Assembly: GCA_037178855.1 (NCBI GenBank)
Contig: JASJZC010000007.1
Span: 6,138,001-6,202,000 of the forward strand
DNA: 64,000 nt
From: Oscheius sp. JU75
Lineage: Eukaryota > Nematoda > Chromadorea > Rhabditida > Rhabditidae
Direction: 5' to 3'
Both the position numbers and the translations under genes were made by a program. Shown piece after piece: positions 25,201-36,600 of this stretch (positions are counted from its first letter, which is position 1; each line of letters opens with the position of its first letter). Under the pieces are notes generated by a model that was not told the DNA's origin, did no database searches, and saw nothing but the letters and a program-made list of their open reading frames with translations.

Positions 25201-27646
25201 CTTTCTCCGATCTGAACAATCTTCATATAGTTTCAAAAATATCCTTACATTGTTGACAACCACATCCTGAATCTTCTTAACGAACGCGGGCATTTTGGGG
25301 ACATGTTCCGATTCTCTAGCGGCTTCGACGACCAAAGTGGCACGGCATTCGACAGCTCCAAGTTTGTTCGAAACTTTGCAGACGTATACTCCTTGGTGAT
25401 CGGATTGAGCTTGGTAGATCTTCAAGAAAGCAACTCTACCGTCGAAGTAAGTGCGCAGAGTTCTGCTTTCAGCGACCAGCTTGCCATCGTGGTACCATTC
25501 AATCATCGGTTCGGGGTTTCCACTGACTTCGACTTCGAGTAGCTCGCGGTTGCCTATAACGTGTATTGAAACTGTCAACAATTGTTGATTACCTTCAGTA
25601 ACAGTAGCATCTGACAGCGGCCTCGTAATGACGGGTGCGCGCTCTTCGCCGAGAGACTTCATTGGAGATCCACTTCTGCTACGACTACCGCGGGAAGGTG
25701 TGAGACGAGTTCTCGCAAGACCCATATCTGTGTTGGCTTTTTGTGTCTGTCCCTGTATGATTAACATACCGACAACCTTGACAGTACAATGAGTGAAGTC
25801 TTTGCCTGCAGCATTCACTGCTTCACAGGTGTATTCTCCGGCATCATCGAGCATAGCATTCATGATGTTCAGCCTTGCAACTCCTTTTCTGTCGGTGTAC
25901 TGAAGCATCCTGTTCTCAATAATCAGCTTCAGACCATCTTTGTACCTAAAACCTATATTACCTGTACTAAATTTTTTTGTACCATGTGATGGTAGGGTTT
26001 GGATTGGCGGTGACAGCGCAGGTGAGAACTATTTCTTCTCCCTCTATGGTAGAGCTGTTCAGAAGATACTCCAAGAACTTTGGCTTCACGAGATTGTCAA
26101 CAGGAGCTGAAACATAACCTTGATCTCGCAACAGATCAAATTCTTACGTTTGACTTCAACCAGACTTGTGGATCTGTTCGTACCATGGATGTTACTCGCC
26201 TCACAGACGTAAGTTCCAGCTTCTTCTTGATTGACACTTGGAATAGACAGTGTACACACTCCGTTCTCAAAACAAACATCCTTGTCAGAAAGATCGATGG
26301 CTTTCTCGTTCTTAAGCCAGGCAATGCATGGAGTGGGAGCTCCAGTGACGGCACAGACCAAGACGAGCTCTGATCCTTCAGGTACTTCTCGAGGGCTGGG
26401 CAGATGCATCAAGAATCGTGGAGCTTTGCTGGCATCCAACTTTTTGCTCTTCTTCTGTTCATGTTCCTCGATTCTGACACTGCACATACTGTGAGCCTTG
26501 CCGACCTTGTTCTTAGCAACACATCTGAATTTTCAATCTTTCACTATTGAGATTTTTATACTCACTTGTATTCACCGCTGTCTTCCTTATAAGCATTCAT
26601 GATAGTCAACGAATAGTTTCCGGAGTGATCATCGAAGAAAAGACGGTGGCGATCTCCGTGATGGATTTCACTATTACCACGGAACCAGGTGATTTCAGGC
26701 TTCGGATTGGCAGAAATCTTGACCTCTATCTTCAGTATATCCTTTTCCTCAGAACGAATGTCGTTCAATGGATGATCGAACGATGGAGCATGCATATCAG
26801 ATGGTACCTGAGGATCTATTGTTGTATGTAAGATTTCGCATACCTCAATAGTAAGGTTGCATTTGCTTTCACAAGATCCGAATCCATTCTTTCCAACTGC
26901 TTTCCATTCACCGTAGTCGTCCATGTCAACGCTGAGGATCTCCAGTTCATAGCGACCCTGCAATGATATATAGTTGTACCTGTTAAGAATTCATACCTTG
27001 TCGTGCTTCTTCAGATACTTGGTGTCAGTCTTGCTGACAATGATTCCATCGTGGTACCATTCTACAGTTGGTTCCGGAAGAGTGGTGTTGGTAACGACAA
27101 GGATCTTTGTTTCAGCGACTTTGACAGTACAGTCAGTCAGTTTATGATGAAAGTTGGGAGGACTGTTTTCGAGTTGTTGTTCTTCAGACACCGCCTATAA
27201 ACACGATGTAAACTGTTAGCTAAGATGTTGTTTCACCTTGGTTGTGGTCTTTTTCTTTGCAGGTGCGCTGGCAGATTTCTCGGTAGCCAGCTTCTTCTTG
27301 CCTTTTCCGTCTCCACCGTTAATCTTCAAGTCAGCCTGTGTAGTAATCGATCCGAGTTCATTGGTTGCACGACAGGTATAGTTTCCAGCATCAGTCGTTT
27401 CAATGTTCTTGATGTAGAGCTCAGTAAGACCATCAGAGTATCTAAAAAGAATATACTAACATCTTACACTGTTATACCTGGCTTCGTATTTGTTTGAAGA
27501 AAGACTAATCTCTTTCTGGTTTTTGAACCAAGTCATCTTCGGTTCAGGGCTTCCTGCCAGATCACAAGACAAAGTAGCAATCAAGTCACCGACATTGGCA
27601 ACAATGTCTTCCAACTTTTTGCGAATGGTTGGAGCACATTCCGCAT
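19283..27646 (-). other. Titin C-terminal region: about 19 Ig domains and one Fn3
   Basis: Exons run from 27478-27646 through 27237-27441, 26997-27194, 26844-26957, 26566-26807, 26148-26524, 25983-26106, 25593-25945, 25249-25553, 24990-25211 and 23682-24950. The last of these holds Ig, Fn3, Ig, Ig. They continue 23517-23642, 23386-23477, 23199-23346, 23043-23159, 22835-23003, 22688-22791, 22541-22651, 22390-22501, 22181-22350, 21924-22145, 21751-21883, 21491-21712, 21308-21447, 21179-21269, 21042-21139, 20897-21003, 20735-20852, 20634-20695, 20284-20594, 20070-20245, 19884-20023, 19693-19838, 19505-19651 and 19283-19326. Ig cores are clear (for example [39 protein letters not shown]). Linkers are short apart from a His/Ser/Arg-rich one at 21491-21883 and an RS-rich one near 25690. 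Confidence 0.87.
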
Positions 27647-30600
27647 CTGAATGTTGAGATGAGATTCCAAAGTACCAGCTCTTACCAAATTCGATCTTTC
27701 TTTCGAAGACACCGTCCATGGTGAGACGTCGGAAAATGGCTCCTCTTTTGGCTAAACGACCAATAGGAAGTAGATCGTCCGACCATCTCTTGAGAGATAG
27801 AAAGTTTTTCTTCTGACGGCTAGGCACAGCACTGCGGTCTGGTCCAGGCTGTGTCTTCTAAATAATAAAGTTATTTCACAAACAGAACAATGATTGGATA
27901 ACGAGAAAATAAAGACAATGGAAGGAAAAGTTAAAAATGAACACACCTTGACATACTCGGACAAGTCGTTGAACGCGGAGAGTAATGGACCCTAGACAGG
28001 ACAAACACTTAAGCGAACACACAGTACAACTTACAGCAATCCACGGATGGCGGAGTGCTTCCTGGACTGTCATCCGACGACGTTTGTCCTTGACCATAAG
28101 GCGGCAGATGAAGTCCTTTGCGAGGTCTGAAACATCGTCCCAGGATGGATCGTCAAAGTCCCAATCGGCAGCAGATACATTGGCAAGAGTATCCTCGTCG
28201 TTGTCACCAAGGAACGGAGAGAGACCCGACAGTCTGAAAAGCTGTTCACTTCCAATAAAAAAGGACTTACAGAACATAAGAGATGACACCCACAGTCCAC
28301 ATGTCCGTACTCAATCCGACTGGTTGGTAGTTGACAACTTCCGGAGCACAGAATTCGGGTGTGCCGAAGAGAAGTTTCACAGACTTCTTGGGATCAAGTT
28401 TTCTCGCCAATCCAAAGTCAATAATCTTCAGATCAGTCGAATTCTTGCTCTTGAGCAGGATGTTCTCGGGCTGAATAAGTTTGTTTTCCACCATCTTTAG
28501 TTTAGCACACCTTCAGATCCAGATGAACAATGCTATGGTTGTGCATGTGTTGAACTCCCAGAAGGATTTGATGCATGTAGTCTCGTACTTCCTCTTCGCT
28601 CATGAGAGACTCGTCTTCCATGATCTTCTCGAAGAGTTCACCGCCACTTACGCTAAATACGTTTGATTCTTAAGCTTTCTCGTGCCCTACAATTCTTCAA
28701 TGAGACACATCTCATTTCCGAGATCAAAAGCCTCGTGTAGATTGAGCAGTTTCTCATGATGGAGCTGGTTCATAATTGAAATCTCATGCAGGACATTCTC
28801 TTTCTTAACTCCAGGTCGGACTTGAACCATTTTTGCTGCCCAAGTCTTTCCGGTCGCCTTTTCGATAGCCCTATAGACTGTTCCGTAAGCTCCTCTTCCA
28901 AGTTCTTCGCAGATTATGTACTAAAATGTATGTCACTAAAATAATTTAATGAAATCTAACCTTTGCTTGAAGATCGTTCGGAAGACGATGAATATCGACC
29001 ATTTTGTATTCAGTTGGATCAACTTTGGTGTCCAGCTTTTCGTAATTGACAACATCTTTTTCAACTATAGTCTTGGTCTTCTTTTGGGGCTCTTCCACAG
29101 TGCGAGATAGATCCTGAAAACTCGAGGTCAAAAACTCTCAAAACACGCAAACCTTGACAAAGACATGGTCAGACTCCTCGGATGGATCAGATTGTCCGAA
29201 AGCATTCTCAGCCTTGACTCGGAATCTGTAGCTCTCTCCAGGCACCAAATTGAAGAGAGAAATCATCGGTTGCTTGGCTACTTCGGCCCGTATCCAGTTT
29301 TTGTTATTACCCTGTAATTTATGCATATAGTTAGCAGCGCTTCAAAGTCGTCCTACAGATGACATTTCGACAATGTAGCTTCTGACAGGTGAGCCGCCAT
29401 CATGTGTTGGCGGCGACCACATCAACTTGACAGAGTCCACATTTTGATCCTGAACCGATGGTTTTCCGGGAGCAGCCGGCCTATCCGTTACCTGAAAAGG
29501 AAGAAGTACCAGATGTATTTGTTTTTTGATGCGGTTGCAGGCATCTTTTACGGAATGTATTAGCCACTTTTCGGCCCAGTAATCTGGAGACAACACCAAC
29601 AGTTTCCCTACCTTATCACCCGTTTTAGCAGAAAGGATATTCAAGCGCGCGCAATAGCTTCCTGGACTTCCTTTTTTGCCAGTATTAGAGAGCCGACAAC
29701 ACAATTGAGTAGCTCTCCAGATATTTTTATTAAAGGCTCTTTCTGCCAAACTTTTTCACTAACTTTAAGTCAAACTCATAAAATTTCATTTCTAAGGTGA
29801 ACGTAGTCTCCTCAGTTGTTGTGAAGGCCCATTCGGAAGCTTTCACTCTAATTTCGCACCTCTCTCGCGGTGTTCCTAAGTTTAATACTCTGGGGATTTC
29901 CGGATACGAATGTTCCTTAACCCACACCTTCGAATCCACTCTAACCAGCTCTTCGTGTCTTTTACTCGCCTCCACTTCCCGATTATTACGGTAGATTAAC
30001 TTGCACTTTTGACTCTCTGTCCCAAATACAGCTCCATATCCCTTCTCCAAATTGAACAATGAACAGTTTCAGAAACATCGATTCGTTAATCGACGCGACT
30101 ACAAACCAGAGACGGAGGCGCCGAGACTATGGTTATCCCTACGGTAAATGTTAGCTGATAACTTCTCACTTTGCGCGGAGAACAAACGATTTGCCTTGTG
30201 CCAATTGGCCACTAGGTATTCGTTACCATTAGATATCGTCTCAGCTGTCTATACAAGGCTTGATTGCAGGGAAGCAACGGAATGGCGGCTACGGGGTGAG
30301 TATTACCTATGTTCAATGAGCATGTATGCATTTGGCAAGGCTCAGTTTCATTCCACCATGTTATGTTTGAGCAGTTACTTACTTGGATTCCAATAGCCAG
30401 ACTATCCTGCCCGCAGCGATTTGCAATCTTCAAAGTGAAGTCCCCGACATCGCTTAAATCCACCTTGTTGATGGTGAAGACTGTATTTATGCCAGTGTTT
30501 TCTACCTAAATTGAATTTTTTTGATACTTGGATTATTGTATACCTTGAACTTCCTTCCTTCTTCCACCTTCTTGCCATGGTTGTCGATCCATTCCACACT

Positions 30601-33600
30601 TGGCGAAGGTCTTCCTGCAAAAAATTGATTGTACATTTCCTCTTTTGCGCTGTTTTATATTTAACTTTGATCGTTCAAGACGACGGTGGTCGTTCTAAAT
30701 CTCCTCATAATGCTCAATTGTTCACAGCCTAAGTTCTGGTTTTCTGGGAATGCGCAACGGAGCGTGAACGGCGTTAAAGTACAAGACATCAACGGGACCC
30801 TCTAGCGAACCTAATTGATATTCAAACTCACACCAAAAGATCCAAGCCCTGGGGGTACAGCCACCCAGGGATGATGTAGTACAACATCAGAATTAACGTA
30901 CTTTGGTTGCAAACATGTAGTTTTCTATGTGCATTATGGTGATCATTAACTGCAACCTAAGTTGCACGGCAAACAGCCGGGAGAGACACTTCCCGCCAAA
31001 GCTTCTACAACGAATTTCTGGTTCCAAGAGAACATATGTTCTAGAGAAGAAAGTAGCGTTCAATGATCAGTCAAAAGGCAAGCAACTGTTGGAGGGATAA
31101 AGTTCCCATATACAAGGAATGCCGCTCCCAAACAAGACACTTGTTAGCAATAGGGAGAGACGCTGTCCTTTTTGCTTATAAAGCTGTTATTGAAACGTCT
31201 GGGATTGGGTCTGCCTTCCGGGCCTTGGCGGGCGTGAGGGATTCCTTTCTCTCTCTCACTCTCCGTTCACGCGCACTCTTTAGCTGTTCACGCCACAAAA
31301 TTATAACTTTTTGCTATATTCGGTCTTCTCACGGGGCGCTCAATTTGAATTCGGCGCTAACAACGTCCGTTGCTGCGAGTCTCAAGAATTCTGGGGCGGA
31401 GCCGACCCCGCGGTCAACGCAGGTTTTCGTCGCTGCCAACAAATTATACCTGCACCATTTGACCTCTTCTTCATTATTCTACAACTACTTTTTTCTGCTA
31501 CCGACTAGTTCTTCTCGCAGAACGTCATTCCATCAGAGGAAAGAACTGCACCTGCCGCTCGACGCCTACCAATTTTGCTCTTAATTCGTCCGTCTCGACG
31601 GAGGCAAAAACGCATCAGCTATGCCTACTATGTGAGTCAACTAACCTACTAATTTCTACAGAACTTGAACTGAATTCGGTGGTTTCTCTACTTCTCATAA
31701 AAAACCATAGCGCTTTCTTCAAAAATAGACTTGTTTTCCTGAAAGTGAATCGCACACGTATTCACGATGGTATCCTTTCGAAAAAAAATTTTTCGGAGCC
31801 AGAATCATGCATGGAACCCATTCCCTCTTGGCCTTCACCACATCATCCTAGACTCGACTATCTTTGGATCCAGCAGCTCGTTTGCTTTTATATAACTAAC
31901 TAAATCATTGCCTCTCCCCAAGAGAGGAAACGGGATCGAACTTCGCCCATTTATTACAGCTGTCTGGCAGAATAAGAAGGCAAATTGATTCAAAAACTTT
32001 TTCCGAGAGACATGCTTTGAATAACTGATATATGACTAGAGTAAACACTAGCGTAACAGCCTTGGAATAATGAGAGGGGTTTCCGCTTCAAAATCTAGCT
32101 TCTAGGCGCTCCAGAATTAGTTGACGTTTGCGCTCAATTGAAGAAATTAAGAGGACATTGCAGTTAACGTATTCTTATTTGGTGTCTTTATGTTTAAAAA
32201 TGCTATCAGGTGCTTTTGCCATTAATTGATAACTGCTAAGAAACACCTTGAGAAATCTATTCTGCCACCCATCGTCTTGTTCGCAAAAGGTTCGTTTTGC
32301 TTGAGATCCCAGCAGGAGAAGCATAATCTAATAATTTACACGCGTTTTGTATTCCAAGCCTAACAGAATTAGCATTATACTTAAAGAGGAAGACCGCTGT
32401 AGTTCGAAAAAGGAAGCTCCACGTTTTGATCTCGAGCGTTAGGTTCCTGTAGTGCCACAATAATGTTCGATTGTCTAGGTTATAAGTACTGAGCTGAAAT
32501 TCTAGATGTCTGCTTAGTGCTTCTCAGTCTAATGGCTTCCATCCACACCAGGTACGTCAATTATTGAATTAGGATATGTTACGGTGTCATTTGACTAAAT
32601 CTGGTTAGGAAGTGTTGATCCTCCTGCCTGTTAAGATAGAGATCTGGCACATTAGTCATATGGATCGACACCAAATGCGCTCAATCCATGCCCTTTGAGA
32701 AAAACGACGGACTGCGGAAAGGGGTATGAGATATCATTTCCCGTGGTGCCTCTGCTTCACCCTTGAGAGTAGTTTTGGCCATTTGACTTTTCTTCTCATT
32801 TGGTTCCATTTAGAATAGCTTGTACCATAGTGCATCTTGGTCGCAACGGGCACAAATTCAAATAGGAAGTGAACGCATTCAAATTCAAAAAGCTTTGCCT
32901 CGTCTCATCCATTTGCATTTATGTGCTCGAAGCCTCGACTGCACAAAAAATTCAACATCACATTTCCATTCTTGCCTCTTCTGATGACATTTTGCTACCC
33001 CAAGTCGCGATTCAGAGTCACGCAATGAACTCATCGATGAATTTATAACCTTGCTACCTCTGGCGAGGAGAAGAGGAAAAATTCTCTTGCTCTCGTTCGT
33101 TTTATTAATATCATGAATATATACTGAAGACACAGAGCCGGTCGCTTTTCTTTTTGTGTGTGTCTAGAATGTCGCCTCAAGTTGTTCGCCACCGGGTTCA
33201 ATAGCGTCGTATCCCATTTCCTAACAGCAGTACATTGTCCAAACTGTTTCTCTCTTCTCACTTTCCTGCCGTGAGAGCCTTATGCTACCGATTTTTTGTC
33301 TTTCTCTACCAAATTACCACTAGCGGACAGATTCCCTATGATCCGGGCATCTCGAGCAATCGGTCCTCCTCATCAATCAGCCAGCGTGGACTGCTGGGAG
33401 CTGGACGTGGTCGATCAGTAAGTTGTTAGCATCTCCACTACTCGTTGTGATGTCATATACCCTTAACCCCGGGGAACGCCCAAGTGGCTACTAAGCAATC
33501 GTTTAACCTTCCTTGATGATGTAGGGGTATCTTCTTTATGATGCATAGGCTCTCTTTCACTACCAAAAATCGCTCGCAAAAATGAGCTGCAGGTCAGGAT

Positions 33601-36600
33601 TCGCTAGTATGTAAGTTACTTTATCAAGATTTACTGAGAGTGTCTTCTGCCTGCCGCGCAAAACCCTTCAAGGAGAACGTTCTCTTCGTGCTCTCATTCT
33701 ACCTATTCCCTTTTTCTCAATTTGAGGTATGGTCAGGTAACATGTACAATGACGTCGATCAGTGTCGTTGAGCTTTTTGTTTGCCTACTTCTTCCGAAAA
33801 GTACGATAAGCTTTCCAAACTAATAAAAAGGTTGTCTGGAAAAGTAACAAAAGCTCAGTGGCAGAGCAAGAGGAGAGCGGCGCAGTGTTATTTGGTCAGC
33901 GAATTAGTAGCTTCAGCACTGCTTAGCATCGCGTAACAAAGTCGGCAAGCTATCCATTTGCACTGTCTGCGACAGGTGAGCACTCTTCCAGTCTCCTTAT
34001 TCTCCTTTTTCGACACCTTATCCGCCTCCTGAATGAATTACTCCCTATAGACCTATTGAGACACACTACGACGGGAATGCAAACATTTAAACACGCGGAA
34101 GATGTTGTCTGTTTCTCAGATTTGGTTTCACAGCATTCAAGGCAATGATTGTGTTTCGAGAAGCGCGTCACAAACATATAGAGTCACAAATTAACTGTAA
34201 TATATGACTGCACACTTTAGCTGCGCATAAATGCGCAATGGCAGATGTGCGACGTGTTCAGTGTCTTATTTCACTGCTTTCGGGGGTGTACCACATGGCT
34301 ACGGTGTAGGTTTCATCCTTTGTTATGAGCTTAAATCTGCGCGCAGTCTGCTACAAAAGGTCAGCTCAGATTTTCGACTAACCCAACTAGAAGCATGCTT
34401 TTTTTGAAAAAAAAAAACATATAAACAAAACACCAAAATTTTGATCCAACTGAAAGCAAAACCTCTTTTGTACAAAACATGAGCATTAGTGAGAACCTGA
34501 AGAAAAGTGGGAGGACCCCTGGCGAGATTTGTCTTGCGCGGCCCAGCGCCACCACTTGAGAGAGCTTCCTCACAGTCCCATCTCTGAGGATACATTGCGC
34601 TGCTTCACTGCCAATAGTTTAAGTATGTCCATCAGTATTTTCTTATCACTTTATGTCCCAGAAATACGGTTTTCTATAGTTAGGCTAAAGATGTCCATCT
34701 CTTGTGTCGGGACTCTTGACTAATTCTGCATACCTGAGAGTCATTTTCCCATGGTCTCCTCACAACTAATTCCACCCACTTTAATTGCATGACGGCAAAC
34801 TGCAGATATTTCCGCGCCATTTCGCTGACGATGATACCAATCAAGGCATAACGAGAGGGTCTCAAGAACACTGCTACCAGTCATGAGGGACCATCAGTAC
34901 ATCCGTATGAAGCCTCCTGCCTATGATAGATAAGCAAATGGCATCCAGAAAAAGGGGCGCGGCTCTCGGTCGTCATTAATCCCGCCTGTTTTCACCTGAG
35001 AAGGGGCTCAAATCGATTAGTGGAGCTACGAGGTGTGTCGCTGCGTTCGTTCCCACGCACGATCACACTCCGCTGACTCTGGCGACAGCTCCATCCAGCT
35101 AGTCAACCAAACTGTGCTCCTCTTTTTCTCGACCTTGCCCTCTCAGCTGCCAAACGGAATCGTTTGCCGCTTTTGCCCGACTGATTTTGGGCCAAACTGA
35201 AGCGCAACTGTGTCTAACGACGTTTGGTCCAGTACATCAACACATTTTGATCAAGAAGTATCACGTGGACGTCTTATTGAGCTGTCTTAAACCCCCGGGA
35301 CAGCGACTTCGTCTGGCCACAAATCCCCCAACTAATCATAGAGTCAACGTGCTCTTCGTTCTCTAAAGGTTCTTCTTTTGGACTGAACGTCGTCAAAAGA
35401 ATCAAGCGGATACTCTGTGAGACGGATATCCGCCAAATCAGCTAGCATACTCACACTGGTGGCAGACTCACAGAAATGGCTTGTGCCAGTATAAGCTACT
35501 CCGCCCTCGCCTGCAACGGACAGTAAGCTATTACCATATCCTTGTGGTACACACTCACCCCCAAAAGCATGCTCAAGTTCCTCACTTGCAAATTTAACAA
35601 ACATTCAGAATTGTTAATGACATTTGGGACTATTAGGACAACTGTATTAATTTGGACTCGGGTGATGAATGGGGACTGTTTTAAAAGGCGAAGTTACGGT
35701 GCTGAGGCCGCCTTTTCGAAGAGACTTTTGCTAATATCTAGAGGCGGCTCCTAAAATCAAGGCGGCGCTATGTGTTAGCGTGCGTCCTATCAACGCTCAT
35801 TTGATGGCTGACGGCTAAAAGCCACGCGGAGAGAAGAGAACTCCAGCAGCTGAGAAAAAATGGCGATCGCCATCTCCCAGGCCGTTCTACAGCACCGCAG
35901 CTCTGTGGCGTTTCCTATTCCTGGGACTGACCTATGTATGAAATTCAAAAATTACAGGGTTACCGGCAATATGATCAGCGGGTAAGCTTTTTTCTTTTCC
36001 AGATACTAAGCTTGCATGTGAACTTTGATATAGACGTGAGCGGCGCTCATAACTGACATGTTTTGCTCTAACCCCACTCTCTAAGTGCTTGCTTATTTAT
36101 TACAAATCAATGGTTACTTTTACCTTGATCTCACGAACTCATTGGTGACAAAACTCACACCTGCGAGATGTCAAATGAGTGATGCTGCATGATGGATGCG
36201 CTCTGTCACCACTTCGTTACACTTGCACGATTAACTTCCACTACCCACAAAGCGTTTTGAGTTAATGAATTGTGATTGCATGAAGAGAGCGACTAACTTT
36301 ATACTGCTTTCACTTTCACACAGATTATCATGTACTAATTTGGCTGATTCAGGGCAGCTCAGCAGCACAAAAAGCGGTTAATACCGTTGCGGCGCACTGA
36401 CGCCATGTCGTGCGCCGACCGGAAGAATGGTGCCAAACTAGATGAAATGTGGAGGACTTCCGGAACCATGCAGGTAAACTATACTATCATACTTTTTGCT
36501 CCTGTTTACATGTCTGGAATGACGACAGTCTGATAATCACAACATATTCTTCCGTCTCAACACTTCCGGACACAGGAGCACAAGTAGAGAGACCTCGATT

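Noticed and set aside
29730-30059. 109-codon minus-strand frame in the titin intron 29492-30382
   Set aside because: It does not resemble Ig or Fn3, and the flanking exons join in phase without it.
30847-30870. Hairpin with a 7-bp stem CCCTGGG/CCCAGGG
   Set aside because: It is too short, and nothing around it suggests a tRNA, miRNA or other RNA gene.
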